The position numbers were made by a program, and so were the translations under genes. A stretch of DNA of 64,000 bases. Source: Actinomadura sp. DC4. GTDB lineage: Bacteria; Actinomycetota; Actinomycetes; Streptosporangiales; Streptosporangiaceae. The notes beneath the pieces are model-generated. The model was given only the letters and a program-made list of their open reading frames with translations, was not told the DNA's origin and made no database searches. The stretch lies in contig NZ_JAUEQY010000019.1 of the NCBI RefSeq assembly GCF_030406325.1, positions 158,013 to 222,012 on the forward strand, in the 5' to 3' direction. Below are positions 1 to 8,469 of this stretch, one piece after another; the stretch's first letter is position 1; every line of letters starts with the position of its first letter.

Positions 1-72
1 CGGTTCGAAGCGCAGCGTGGTCGAGGACGCGAAGGACTTGAAGCCGCGCAGGGTGAGGCTCTTCAAGTACAA
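1..72 (-). CDS. smc: SMC chromosome segregation ATPase, N-terminal fragment
   Basis: Only the first 24 codons lie in the window; the gene continues past the left edge. Reading leftward from a TTG codon at 70-72, the peptide contains LTLRGFKSFAS and ends TTLRFEP, the typical start of bacterial SMC just before its Walker A loop. A GGTGGA ribosome-binding sequence sits a few bases upstream. SMC is the coiled-coil ATPase of the condensin complex that compacts and separates chromosomes. Its position downstream of rnc, mutM and acyP matches the usual actinobacterial order, which supports the call despite the short length. Confidence 0.85.
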   Translation of the reverse strand, partial: MYLKSLTLRGFKSFASSTTLRFEP

Positions 73-453
73 GCGTCCACCGATCCTTTCCGGGAGCGTG
101 CCGGGGGGCCTGGCCTGAGCGAACGATACCGGCCGGGGCTGCCGCGACCGGCATCTGACATCCCCAAATGTGCCACGATCGATCGCGATGCGTGGGTCTC
201 TCGGGGAGAACGCCCCCGGCGCCCGGCGAGCCGGTGCCGGGGCCGGAATGGACCCGTCCCTCATTCGGACGCGCGTCCGGTGCCCGCAGGCGCCGCCCCC
301 GACCGCGGCGGGCGTGAATGCGCCCGCTCGATCAGATGAGCGGCTGACCTGGGGAAAACATGATCACACGTGCATTGTCGAAGTGATTGCCTCGCCGTTG
401 CGGTCGTGGAACAACCTTTGGCCGCGCGCGGTCGATGACAATTGAGGGCAACA
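73..453. other. Gene-free stretch upstream of smc
   Basis: No reading frame here has a ribosome-binding site, codon bias or recognisable product. The stretch lies between the terminator of the small coiled-coil gene and the smc start, so it presumably carries the smc promoter. I cannot assign firm -35 and -10 boxes. Confidence 0.5.
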
Positions 454-483
454 AAAAGGGACGTCATGATCGACGTCCCTTTT
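454..483 (-). terminator. Rho-independent terminator of the small coiled-coil gene
   Basis: Perfect 12-base inverted repeat (AAAAGGGACGTC, 454-465, and its complement, 472-483) with a 6-base loop. Read on the minus strand it is followed by a run of Ts at 457-453. It lies just after the stop of the minus-strand gene ending at 501. Confidence 0.85.
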
Positions 484-500
484 AAGGAGCGGCCGGACCG

Positions 501-698
501 TCAGGTCAGAGCCGGTTCGCGGTCGTTGGCGCGCAGCGCCATGACTTCGTTGTCAGCGACCGCCGCGAGCGTGTCGTTCTCGGACTGGAGCCGTACGAGC
601 TCGGCCTCCAGGTCACGGACACGTTGCTGAAGGCGCCGCATCTCCGCAACCATGCGGGGGTCCGGACCGCCGACGTGGCCGAGTAGAGCCTTCGCCAT
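501..698 (-). CDS. Small conserved coiled-coil protein
   Basis: 65 residues starting MAKALLGHVGG. From about residue 14 the sequence is a heptad-rich helix (MRRLQQRVRDLEAELVRLQ) that should form a coiled coil, with a short acidic tail. Proteins of this size and start are found between acyP and smc in many actinomycetes; I know of no assigned function. There is no signal peptide or membrane segment. It has its own downstream terminator and a 168-base upstream gap, so it is probably transcribed separately from acyP. Confidence 0.8.
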   Translation of the reverse strand: MAKALLGHVGGPDPRMVAEMRRLQQRVRDLEAELVRLQSENDTLAAVADNEVMALRANDREPALT

Positions 699-866
699 GA
701 TTAAGGGTCCTCCACGCTGAGTGACCAGCAGGAATGATCGCGCACTTGAGAGCCGAAAAGATGCGCGTTAACAACTAGGGTCGCACCGGCCCGAGAGCCG
801 GTCAAGACAGATGTCACAGACACGTAACAACCTGTCTATCCGAGTTTAGCAGACTTCTCCGAGCGA

Positions 867-1145
867 TCACCGTTCGACGAAGCCACGGAGATCACCCCGG
901 GGGTCCGTCCACCGCTCGACGACGCCGCTCACCATTCCCGGGGTCCGCCCGCCGCGCAACAGAGCGAGCAGGTCGTCACAGGCCTCGCGCGTCCCCTCGG
1001 CGACCACTTCGACGCGGCCGTCACGGAGGTTGCTCGCCGAGCCGGTGAGGCCCAGCTCCAGCGCCCTGGAACGCACCCACCACCGGAAACCCACGCCCTG
1101 GACGTGACCGCGGACCCAGGCGGTCAGCCGTGTCTGCTCCTCCAC
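867..1145 (-). CDS. acyP: Acylphosphatase
   Basis: 92 residues, the usual size for the family. The N-terminal [19 protein letters not shown] matches the acylphosphatase signature with the phosphate-binding loop and catalytic Arg, and [12 protein letters not shown] carries the second signature with the catalytic Asn. The enzyme hydrolyses acyl phosphates such as 1,3-bisphosphoglycerate and carbamoyl phosphate in the cytoplasm. I chose the GTG at 1143-1145 because an AGGA sequence lies 9 bases upstream; a longer frame to 1220 would add residues without family similarity. It sits between mutM and smc, as is common in actinobacteria. Confidence 0.9.
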   Translation of the reverse strand: MEEQTRLTAWVRGHVQGVGFRWWVRSRALELGLTGSASNLRDGRVEVVAEGTREACDDLLALLRGGRTPGMVSGVVERWTDPRGDLRGFVER

Positions 1146-1388
1146 GAACGGCGATCCTAGCCCGGCTCGGGGCGAGAACGCCCATAGACGGACGGTCGCG
1201 GCGCGACGCCGGTCGGTCACGGGCCCGGCGGCGCCGATCCGGCCGTGGCGCCCGTGCCGGCGCCGCCCTTCGCGTGAAATGAATCATGAAAGTTGCACCG
1301 CTAGCACCGCGGCATGATCCGTTCAACCCGCTCGGTCCATCGCACCTGACCGAACCCGGACGGTCCGGAACCCATGCTCAGGCCAGGG

Positions 1389-2246
1389 TCAGGCCCTCGC
1401 GCGCCTGGGGCGGGGCTGGCAGGTGGGGCAGGTGTAAGAGGAGCGGTTCATGAAGGCGTCCCGCCGGATCGGGGTGCCGCACCGCGAACAGGGTTCGTCC
1501 TCGCGTCCGTACACGTTGAGTGACCGCTCGAAGTAGCCGCTCTCACCGTTCACGTTGACGTAGAGGCTGTCGAAGGACGTCCCGCCGGCCGCGAGGGCGG
1601 CCCCCATGACCTCTCTCGCCGCCGTCAGGACGCGCGACGCCTCCGGCCTGGTCAGGGTCTCGGTCGGCCGCAGTCCGTGCAGCCTGGCGCGCCACAGCGC
1701 CTCGTCGGCGTAGATGTTGCCCACCCCGCTGATCAGCGACTGGTCCAGCAGCGCGCGCTTGAGGGCGGTACGGCGCCTTCGCAGCGCGCCGAAGAACGCC
1801 TCCTCGTCGAAGGCCTTCTCCAGCGGGTCCGGCGCGATGTGCGCGATCGGCTCCGGCACGCCGTCCTCCGTGGTGCTCGTGAGCATCAGGTGGCCGAAGG
1901 TGCGCTGGTCGATGAACCGGAGATCGAGGCCCTCATCGGTGAAGGTGAACCGGGCCCGCAGGTGCTTCTCGTACGGGCGGCCGGGCTCACCGACGATCAG
2001 CTGGCCGCTCATGCCGAGGTGGGCCAGCAGCGCCTCGTCGTCGCCGACGGGCAGCCAGAGGTACTTTCCGCGCCGCCGCGCGCCGGAGACCAGGCGCCCG
2101 GTGAGGCGGGCGGCCAGGTCCGAGGGGCCCTCGACGTGGCGCCGCGCCGCACGCGGGTGCAGGACCGTGGCGGACTCGATCGTCCGGCCGGACACCCAGC
2201 GTTCGACGCCCTGCCGTACGACCTCGACCTCGGGAAGCTCGGGCAC
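1389..2246 (-). CDS. mutM: Formamidopyrimidine-DNA glycosylase (Fpg/MutM)
   Basis: 285 residues. After removal of Met the protein begins PELPEVE, with catalytic Pro and Glu at positions 2 and 3. The helix-two-turn-helix region contains [14 protein letters not shown]. The C-terminus has a zinc finger with Cys at about 253, 256, 273 and 276. The enzyme removes oxidised purines such as 8-oxoguanine and nicks the abasic site in base excision repair. It lies 34 bases after rnc on the same strand and is likely cotranscribed with it. Length and all key residues are intact. Confidence 0.96.
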   Translation of the reverse strand: MPELPEVEVVRQGVERWVSGRTIESATVLHPRAARRHVEGPSDLAARLTGRLVSGARRRGKYLWLPVGDDEALLAHLGMSGQLIVGEPGRPYEKHLRARFTFTDEGLDLRFIDQRTFGHLMLTSTTEDGVPEPIAHIAPDPLEKAFDEEAFFGALRRRRTALKRALLDQSLISGVGNIYADEALWRARLHGLRPTETLTRPEASRVLTAAREVMGAALAAGGTSFDSLYVNVNGESGYFERSLNVYGREDEPCSRCGTPIRRDAFMNRSSYTCPTCQPRPRRARA

Positions 2247-2280
2247 GACGATCCCCCTCGTCAGCCGTCGCGGCGGCGCG

Positions 2281-2994
2281 TCACTCCGCGCCGGCCGAAC
2301 GCTCGCGGATCGTCGTCCACGCCGCCTCGGCCGCCTGCTGCTCGGCCTCCTTCTTGCTGCGGCCCTCGCCGCGGCCGTACTCGGCGCCGCCGACGGAGAC
2401 GACCGCGCGGAAGCTCTTCTGGTGGTCCGGGCCGCTCTCCTCCACGTGGTACTCGGGCACGCCGAGCTCCTCGGTGGCGGTCAGCTCCTGCAGCGAGGTC
2501 TTCCAGTCGAGCCCGGCGCCGAGGCTGGCCGACCGGGTGATCAGCGCGTCGAACAGGCGATGCACGAGGGCGTCGGCGGCCTTGAGACCGAGGTCGAGGT
2601 AGACCGCGCCGATCAGGGCCTCGAGCGTGTCGGCCAGGATCGAGGCCTTGTCGCGGCCTCCGGTGCCCTCCTCGCCCCGGCCGAGGCGGATGTAGGCGCC
2701 TAGGTCGAGCTGGCGGGCCACGCCGGCGAGCGCGCGCATGTTGACCACTGCGGCGCGCAGCTTGGCGAGCTGACCTTCGGGCAGGTCCGGATGGCCGCGG
2801 AACAGCGTGTCGGTGACGATCAGGCCGAGCACGGAGTCGCCGAGGAACTCCAGGCGCTCGTTGGTCGGCAGACCGCCGTTCTCGTACGCGAACGACCGGT
2901 GGGTCAGGGCGCGTTCGAGCAGCTCGGGCTCTGGAGAGACGCCGAGCGCGGCTGCGAGTGCGCCGCGGTCGGCGGTCGAGTGGTCGGGCTTCAC
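2281..2994 (-). CDS. rnc: Ribonuclease III
   Basis: 237 residues from a GTG at 2992-2994 preceded by GGGAG at 6 bases. The RNase III signature [13 protein letters not shown] lies at about residues 45-57 and holds acidic metal ligands; the second acidic helix is [15 protein letters not shown]-terminal double-stranded RNA-binding domain ends with [16 protein letters not shown]. It cleaves double-stranded RNA in rRNA processing and mRNA decay. A longer frame upstream reads Pro/Arg-rich sequence unlike the family, so I reject it. It is flanked by rpmF and mutM in a likely operon. Confidence 0.95.
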   Translation of the reverse strand: MKPDHSTADRGALAAALGVSPEPELLERALTHRSFAYENGGLPTNERLEFLGDSVLGLIVTDTLFRGHPDLPEGQLAKLRAAVVNMRALAGVARQLDLGAYIRLGRGEEGTGGRDKASILADTLEALIGAVYLDLGLKAADALVHRLFDALITRSASLGAGLDWKTSLQELTATEELGVPEYHVEESGPDHQKSFRAVVSVGGAEYGRGEGRSKKEAEQQAAEAAWTTIRERSAGAE

Positions 2995-3165
2995 ACGGCG
3001 CTCCCGGTGGGGGAGGCGGTGTTGGCAGGGTTCACGGTGCTCCTCCGCGGAAGGTTCCGCGAGGGCGAGGCGCACGCCGGGTCGGCTCCGGCGTCCGCCA
3101 CGGCCTCGGGCGAGTCTTCGTCGCGAGACGGGCGGGGGCGGCACTCCGCCGCCCCCGAGACGTCC

Positions 3166-3342
3166 TCAAGCCACGTCGATGACCTGACGGCGGTTGTACG
3201 TGCCGCAGGTCGGGCACGCGGTGTGCGGCAGCTTCTCGTCGCGGCACTGGGGGCAGCGCACGAGCGTCGGCGCCTGGGTCTTCCACTGCGAGCGACGGTG
3301 CCGCGTGTTGCTGCGCGACTTCTTCCGCTTTGGTACGGCCAC
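3166..3342 (-). CDS. rpmF: 50S ribosomal protein L32
   Basis: 58 residues from a GTG at 3340-3342 with a strong AGGAGGG site 5 bases upstream. It begins VAVPKRKKSRSNTRHRRSQ, the standard L32 start. Cysteine pairs CPQC and CPTC form a zinc ribbon, so this is the zinc-binding paralogue type. It joins the large ribosomal subunit near the exit tunnel. The DUF177 gene ends 1 base before it, so the two are almost certainly translationally coupled, as in most bacteria. Confidence 0.97.
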   Translation of the reverse strand: MAVPKRKKSRSNTRHRRSQWKTQAPTLVRCPQCRDEKLPHTACPTCGTYNRRQVIDVA

Positions 3343-3343
3343 G

Positions 3344-3928
3344 TCAGCCCTCCTGGTCTTCTTGTCGTTGATCCAACATGCCCTGCAAAGCCGCCCACCG
3401 AGGGTCGACGGCGTCGTGATGGTGGTCCGGCTCGGCATCGGCCAGCCGGACCCCGCATTCCGTGCACAGCCCGGGACAGTCGTCCCGGCACAGCGGGGAC
3501 AGCGGCAGTGCGAGCACCATCGCGTCCCGCACCACCGGCTCGAGATCGATGAAATCTCCCTCGAGACGGCGTTCGTCGTCCTCCGCGCTCTCGCCGGAGC
3601 GAGTGTCGGAGTAGACGTAGAGCTCCTGGAACTCGACCTCGATCGACGAGGAGAGCGGATCCAGGCAGCGCGCGCACTCTCCGGAGAGAGGCGAACGCGC
3701 CGTGCCCGAGACGAGCACGCCCTCCATCACCGCCTCGAGCCGGAGATCCAGCTCGACATCGGTGCCCTCGGGAACACCCACCATCTCGACGCCGAGATTC
3801 GCCGGAGCCGGCACGGTGTAGGAGTCCTTGCGCATCGATCCCGGTCTACGGCCCAGTGTGCGCGTGTCGATCACGAATGGGTCGCGGGGATCGATGCGAG
3901 TCAGGTTGTTCCTGCTTCCGTGAGGCAT
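3344..3928 (-). CDS. YceD/DUF177 family protein
   Basis: 194 residues. Conserved features are a central CARCLDPL motif and a C-terminal Cys cluster (CRDDCPGLCTECGVRL) that may bind metal. DUF177 proteins are encoded directly before rpmF in most bacteria, and in plants and bacteria they have been linked to 23S rRNA accumulation. The gene stops 1 base before the rpmF start. No signal peptide or membrane segment is present, so it is cytoplasmic. The molecular role is known only at family level. Confidence 0.88.
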   Translation of the reverse strand: MPHGSRNNLTRIDPRDPFVIDTRTLGRRPGSMRKDSYTVPAPANLGVEMVGVPEGTDVELDLRLEAVMEGVLVSGTARSPLSGECARCLDPLSSSIEVEFQELYVYSDTRSGESAEDDERRLEGDFIDLEPVVRDAMVLALPLSPLCRDDCPGLCTECGVRLADAEPDHHHDAVDPRWAALQGMLDQRQEDQEG

Positions 3929-4027
3929 GGCGTATCACCGCTGTCGGGCAAGGTCGATTGGAAAGGGTACCAACGCGGGGCCTCATCCCCAACTCGGCCG
4001 CGTCCAGGCCGGTCTCTCCCGCCCCGG

Positions 4028-4507
4028 TCAGGACTCCGCGAAGCGCCGGGTGAGCCGTCGCTGCACGGGTTCGGGAACCAGCCCGGAGACGTCGCCGCCG
4101 TACTGCGCGATCTCCTTGACCAGGCTCGATGACAGGAACGAGTAGAGCGGGTTGGTGGCCATGAACATCGTCTCGACGCCGGCCATCTGGTGGTTCATCT
4201 GGGCGATCTGCAACTCGTAGTCGAAGTCGCTCACCGCCCGCAGCCCGCGCACGATCACCGGGATGCCGCGGTCGCGGCAGAAGTCGACGGTCAGGCCGTG
4301 GAACTTCTCCACGGCCACGTTGCCGTACTCCTTGGTGACCTCGCCGATCATCTCGACGCGTTCTTCCACCGAGAAGAGGCTCTTCTTGGAGATGTTGATG
4401 AGTACCGCGACGACGACCTCGTCATAGAGGCGCGAGGCGCGGCTGATGATGTCGAGGTGTCCGTTGGTGACGGGGTCATACGATCCCGGACAGACAACAC
4501 GGCGCAC
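4028..4507 (-). CDS. coaD: Phosphopantetheine adenylyltransferase
   Basis: 159 residues from a GTG at 4505-4507 with an AGAGGGG site upstream; a frame extending to 4630 adds non-family sequence. The start VRRVVCPGSYDPVTNGHLDI carries the TxGH nucleotidyltransferase motif, and FLSSSLVKE near the C-terminus is the second conserved loop. It transfers AMP from ATP to 4-phosphopantetheine to give dephospho-CoA, the fourth step of CoA synthesis. It follows rsmD by 28 bases on the same strand, the common bacterial rsmD-coaD pair. Confidence 0.95.
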   Translation of the reverse strand: MRRVVCPGSYDPVTNGHLDIISRASRLYDEVVVAVLINISKKSLFSVEERVEMIGEVTKEYGNVAVEKFHGLTVDFCRDRGIPVIVRGLRAVSDFDYELQIAQMNHQMAGVETMFMATNPLYSFLSSSLVKEIAQYGGDVSGLVPEPVQRRLTRRFAES

Positions 4508-4535
4508 GAGGTGAGTCCCCTCTGCAAGGAAGTCG

Positions 4536-5102
4536 TCAGTGGCCTGCGGCGTGACCGTACCAAAGCGTGCCCTCGCCGTAACGACGGGCCCTGCTCTCCG
4601 TGTACCCGGCGGGCCATCGCACGGGCTCACCGCGAGTGGCGCGTTCGAGCGCGACGAGCGCGCCGGGGGCGAGCCAGCCGTTGTCCCGCAGGGCCTCCAG
4701 CAGTTCGATCACGGCCTCGTCGCTCACGGCGTACGGAGGGTCGGCGAAGATCAGGTCGTACGGCTCCGCGGGTGTGTTCTTCACCACCCGCTCGACGCGG
4801 TCGGTGATCGGCTCGGCGCCGGGCAGGCCGAGCGCCGCGACGTTCGCCTTGATCACCTTCGCGGCGCGCGGGGAGGCCTCGACGAGCAGCACGTGCGCGG
4901 CGCCGCGGGACAGGGCCTCCAGGCCGACCGCGCCGGATCCGGCGTACAGGTCGGCGGCGCGGAGGCCGTCGAGGTCGCCGAGCAGCGAGCCGACGGTGGC
5001 GAACAGGCCCTCTCTGGCGCGGTCGCTGGTCGGCCGGGTGTCACGGCCCGTGGGCACGGAGATGCGCCGGCCGCCGGCGGCGCCTGCGATGACTCGGGTC
5101 AC
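4536..5102 (-). CDS. rsmD: 16S rRNA (guanine966-N2)-methyltransferase RsmD
   Basis: 188 residues. The SAM-binding motif DLYAGSGAVGLEALSRGA starts at about residue 51 and the catalytic N-methyltransferase motif DPPY is at 121-124. RsmD methylates a guanine of 16S rRNA during small-subunit assembly. It is directly upstream of coaD, as in many bacteria. Size and motifs are normal. Confidence 0.93.
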   Translation of the reverse strand: MTRVIAGAAGGRRISVPTGRDTRPTSDRAREGLFATVGSLLGDLDGLRAADLYAGSGAVGLEALSRGAAHVLLVEASPRAAKVIKANVAALGLPGAEPITDRVERVVKNTPAEPYDLIFADPPYAVSDEAVIELLEALRDNGWLAPGALVALERATRGEPVRWPAGYTESRARRYGEGTLWYGHAAGH

Positions 5103-5129
5103 GCACTCAGTGTGGCGCAGTCGCGGCGG

Positions 5130-5846
5130 TCAGGCGTGATCGCGTTCGATGCCGTCGAGCATCCACCGCAGGCCGCGCTGGAAGTCGTCGGCCGCGACCT
5201 TGATGTCGCCCCTCAGGAGCGGCGCGACGTTGGCGAACTCCCCGCTCTCGACGAGCCGCTGCAGGTACGGCCGGATGGCCGCCAGGTGCTCGGTGCCGCT
5301 GACGCCCGTACGGCGGAGGATCTCGCGCTCGCGCACCTCGCGGGTGACGTAGCCCAGCACGTAGTCGTCGATCGCCGCGACGACCCGGAAGGCCTCCTGC
5401 GGGTCCAGCTTGAGGCCCGTCACGGCGGCCAGGGACTGGTCGATGTGCCGCAGGGTGTTCGGGCCGGCGACGGAGTGCGAGCGGTGGTTCGCCAGGTCGA
5501 CGAGCCACGGGTGCCGCAGGCCGACCTCGCGTGAGCGCAGTACGACCAGCGTGATCGCCTCGCGCCAGTCATCGGGCAGCTCCTCGTGGATGAGCGTCTC
5601 GCCGGCGATCTGATCGGCCATGAGGTCGAGCAGGTCGTCCTTGCTGTCGATGTAGGTGTAAAGGCTCATCGTGCGGGCGCCGAGCACGGTCGCGACGCGG
5701 CGGATCGACACGGCGTCCAGGCTCTCGGAGTCGGCGAGCCCGACGGCCGCCTCGACGATCGCCTCACGCGTCAGGCCGCTCGCGCGCCGGGCGCGCGGGC
5801 GCGCCCAGATCGGCACCCGCGCCGTACCGCCGTCTTCCGAAGTCAC
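5130..5846 (-). CDS. TetR family transcriptional regulator
   Basis: 238 residues from a GTG at 5844-5846. The N-terminal HTH region (TREAIVEAAVGLADSES, then VSIRRVATVLGARTMSLYTY) is followed by a TetR_C-type ligand-binding domain. It is divergent from an MFS drug/metabolite exporter and the 100-base gap between them holds a regular operator array, so it very likely represses that exporter and itself until an effector binds. The effector cannot be read from the sequence. Confidence 0.92.
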   Translation of the reverse strand: MTSEDGGTARVPIWARPRARRASGLTREAIVEAAVGLADSESLDAVSIRRVATVLGARTMSLYTYIDSKDDLLDLMADQIAGETLIHEELPDDWREAITLVVLRSREVGLRHPWLVDLANHRSHSVAGPNTLRHIDQSLAAVTGLKLDPQEAFRVVAAIDDYVLGYVTREVREREILRRTGVSGTEHLAAIRPYLQRLVESGEFANVAPLLRGDIKVAADDFQRGLRWMLDGIERDHA

Positions 5847-5869
5847 GCCAGGGATCGTACCCGTACGCC

Positions 5870-5936
5870 GTAGCGGTCAACCGCTACACCGTACGGTTAA
5901 GTGCTACGGTGTACGGCCAAGTGCTACGGCGTACGA
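5870..5936. promoter_or_regulatory. TetR operator array between the regulator and MFS genes
   Basis: Three direct repeats with an exact 20-base period begin GCTAC at 5883, 5903 and 5923, each followed by NNN and GTACG. Overlapping them are two palindromes: GTAGCGGT-CA-ACCGCTAC (5870-5887) and ACCGTACGGT (5888-5897). Position and symmetry fit a multi-site operator for the adjacent TetR regulator. Confidence 0.75.
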
Positions 5937-5950
5937 CGAAGGGTGGGGAC

Positions 5951-7474
5951 ATGACCACACAGCCCGAACGGGCCGGTACGGCGGAGGCCGGGTTCGATCC
6001 CGAGTTGCGGCGGCTGGCGGCAGCCGTCTCCCTCGGCGTGATCATGACCATCCTCGACACGACCATCGTGAACGTCGCGATCAACACGCTCGGCCGCGAC
6101 TTCCACACCTCCCTGTCCACCATCCAGTGGGTCCTCACCGCGTACACGCTCGCCCTCGCCATGACGATCCCGCTGACCGGCTGGGCCGTACGGCGCTTCG
6201 GCGGGAAGACGATGTGGATCATCTCGCTGGTGCTGTTCATCGCCGGATCGGTGCTGTGCGGCTCCGCCTGGTCGGTGAGCAGCCTGATCGGTTTCCGCGT
6301 CCTGCAGGCCGTCGGTGGCGGCATGCTGCTGCCGGTCGGGCAGACGATGCTGGCCGCCAAGGCCGGGCCGCACCGGATGGGCCGGGTGATGAGCGTCGTC
6401 GCGGTGCCGGCGATGATCGGGCCGGTGCTGGGGCCGCTCATCGGCGGCGCGATCGTCGACAACCTCGCCTGGCGCTGGATGTTCTTCATCAACGTGCCGA
6501 TCTGCGCGATCGCGCTCGTCGCCGCGGTCGCCTGGCTGCCCCGCGACACCGAGCGCGTGAGCGGCACGCGCCTGGACGCGCTCGGCCTCGTACTCCTCTC
6601 CCCCGGGCTCGCCGTGCTGGTGTACGGGCTCGCCCAGACCGGCAACGGGCACTCCGTCTCCGACCCGCGGGTGTACGGGTGGGCGGCGGCCGGGGCGGTG
6701 CTGGTGACCGCGTTCGCGGTGCACGCGCTGCGGCGGGGCGAGCGCGCGCTGGTGGACCTCAGGCTGTTCCGCGACCGCGGCTTCACGACCTCGGTCCTGG
6801 GATTGTTCCTCTACTCCGGCGCGGTGTTCGGCGTGATGTTCATGTCACCCGTCTACTTCCAGACGGTCCGCGGGGACACGCCGCTGCGCGCCGGGCTGCT
6901 GCTCGCACCCCTGGGCCTGGGCGCGCTGGTCATGATGCCGATCGCCGGGCGCCTCACCGACCGCATCGGCTCCCGCCTGCTGGCCCTGTCCGGGCTCGTC
7001 GTCGCGCTGGCCGGGCTGTCGGTCTACACCCAGCTCGACTCCGGCACCGACAAGGTCGTGCTCGCCGTAGCGGCGTTCGTCGTCGGGCTGGGCCACGGCA
7101 CGATGATGCCGTCGCTGATGGCCGCGGTGTACCAGCGGCTCGACCGCTCGGCGGTCCCGGCGGCCACCACGGCCAGCAACATCGTCGTACGGGTGGGCAG
7201 CTCGTTCGGCATCGCCGCGCTGGCGGTGGCGCTGCAGATCTACATCCGGCACGAGTTCCCGTCCGCCGCCGGCACGATCGCCTCGGTCTCCTCGGTCCGT
7301 ACGCCCGGAGCCCCCTCCCACCTGGCCCACGCCTTCGGGCACAGCTTCTGGTGGGCGCTGGGCATCGCCGCCTGCGCCTTCGTCCCCCTCATGCTGCTGC
7401 CGGGCCGCCGCCGCGCGCCGTCAGTAGTCGAGGGCGACGGCCCCGTCGCTGAGCCGGCCGACGACCGCGTCTAG
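5951..7474 (+). CDS. MFS transporter, DHA2 (14-TMS) family
   Basis: 507 residues from an ATG with a GGTGGGGA site just upstream. Hydrophobic segments cover the protein and fit the 14-helix DHA2 drug:H+ antiporter family; LDTTIVNVAI in helix 1 and the antiporter motif region GPVLGPLIGGAIVDN in helix 5 are visible. It probably exports a drug or toxic metabolite across the cytoplasmic membrane under the divergent TetR regulator. Its last 54 bases overlap the convergent PH-domain gene. Substrate unknown. Confidence 0.92.
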   Translation: MTTQPERAGTAEAGFDPELRRLAAAVSLGVIMTILDTTIVNVAINTLGRDFHTSLSTIQWVLTAYTLALAMTIPLTGWAVRRFGGKTMWIISLVLFIAGSVLCGSAWSVSSLIGFRVLQAVGGGMLLPVGQTMLAAKAGPHRMGRVMSVVAVPAMIGPVLGPLIGGAIVDNLAWRWMFFINVPICAIALVAAVAWLPRDTERVSGTRLDALGLVLLSPGLAVLVYGLAQTGNGHSVSDPRVYGWAAAGAVLVTAFAVHALRRGERALVDLRLFRDRGFTTSVLGLFLYSGAVFGVMFMSPVYFQTVRGDTPLRAGLLLAPLGLGALVMMPIAGRLTDRIGSRLLALSGLVVALAGLSVYTQLDSGTDKVVLAVAAFVVGLGHGTMMPSLMAAVYQRLDRSAVPAATTASNIVVRVGSSFGIAALAVALQIYIRHEFPSAAGTIASVSSVRTPGAPSHLAHAFGHSFWWALGIAACAFVPLMLLPGRRRAPSVVEGDGPVAEPADDRV

Positions 7475-7999
7475 GTCCTCGGCGTGGATGAGGGCGCCGC
7501 GCAGCCCGTACACGAAGGCGGCGCCCTCGAACCGCTCGGCGGTCCGGCGCAGGCGCTCGGCCTTGCCGGGGTCGCCGCCGACGAGGTCCTCGGCGCCGGG
7601 CACCTCGACCGTCAGGAACGGCCGGGGCCCCTTGTCGGCGATCCGCAGCCGAGACACGCGCTCCCAGGGGACGAAGACGTCGTAGCCCCGGCGCGCGAAC
7701 ACCCGCAGCCGTACGCCGTCAGAGGTGAAAACGGGCGGGTTGCGCAGCAGCCGGAACTCCCCGCGGGCGAGCAGCGCCATCACGGCCGCCGACGCCAGCA
7801 GCCCGAAGGCGAGCACCGGGAAGAAGACGAAGACCATCGTGACGACGGGCGTCCCCGACATGTGATCCGCCGTGACCAGGAGATACCCGACCATGACCAT
7901 GACGAGGAGCGCCCCGGCGGCCGAGACGGCGGCCACGGTCGCGGTGAGATACGCGGGCGCGGCGGCGACCGGAAGCTGGAAGTCGGTCTTCTGGTCCAC
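7421..7999 (-). CDS. PH-domain (DUF2581-like) membrane protein
   Basis: About 192 residues from a GTG at 7997-7999 (start VDQKTDFQLPVA). Two hydrophobic helices occupy about residues 15-40 and 55-75. The soluble C-terminal part has FRLLRNPPVFTSDGVRLRVFAR and VPWERVSRLRIA, the pattern of small bacterial PH-like domains. I see no clear ribosome-binding site, so the start is uncertain. Function unknown. Its 3' end overlaps the MFS gene antisense by 54 bases, and decayed repeats of the neighbouring HEAT gene lie directly upstream. Confidence 0.72.
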   Translation of the reverse strand: MDQKTDFQLPVAAAPAYLTATVAAVSAAGALLVMVMVGYLLVTADHMSGTPVVTMVFVFFPVLAFGLLASAAVMALLARGEFRLLRNPPVFTSDGVRLRVFARRGYDVFVPWERVSRLRIADKGPRPFLTVEVPGAEDLVGGDPGKAERLRRTAERFEGAAFVYGLRGALIHAEDLDAVVGRLSDGAVALDY

Positions 8000-8019
8000 T
8001 GCGGGAGGGTAACCGCATA

Positions 8020-8469
8020 GCGCCGCTCCCTGCCACGCCCCGCGCCGCGTTCGGCACCGGCGGCGGTTTCTCGGGTTTCCCGCGGCGCGGAGTTGGAGAT
8101 GGCCGGCTGGAGACGGGACGCGGGCGGACGCCGGGTTTGAGGCGAGGGCCCGGCGGTCGCTGGTGCGCACGCCGGTATCCGGGTCGTCGAGGGCGCCGCT
8201 CCCTGCCACGCCTCTCGCCGCGTTCGGGCCTGGTGGCCGGTCCCGCAGCGTGGGGCGGCCTCGGCCGGAGGTGGCGCGGGCCGGGCTCCGGGCGTCAGGC
8301 GAGGGCCCGGCGAGCCTCGGTGCGGACGCCGAGGTCGGCGTCGTGGGCGTCGTTCACCGCCCCGCCCCGCGCCGCGTTCGGGGCCGGCGCCGATTCCGGG
8401 AATCCCCCGCGCGGTATTGGGCGGCCCGGTCCGGCCGGCCGGAGACGGCGCGTGGCCGGGCTCCGGGCC
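8020..8469. repeat. Decayed tandem copies of the HEAT-gene tail, about 165-170 bp period
   Basis: Between the PH gene and the HEAT gene the sequence repeats with a period of about 165-170 bases. Each unit has a spacer containing GCCGCGTTCGG, then a copy of the HEAT gene's last codons on the minus strand. The intact gene ends DDPDAGVRTEARWALA; the next copy reads DADLGVRTEARRALA with a stop near 8295, and a third reads DDPDTGVRTSDRRALA at about 8200-8130. Divergence rises with distance from the gene. The copies have no start of their own and look like non-coding remnants. Confidence 0.8.

Noticed and set aside
1221..1388. Small gene between mutM and acyP
   Set aside because: No frame has a ribosome-binding site or coding bias; the longer acyP frame reaching here lacks family similarity.
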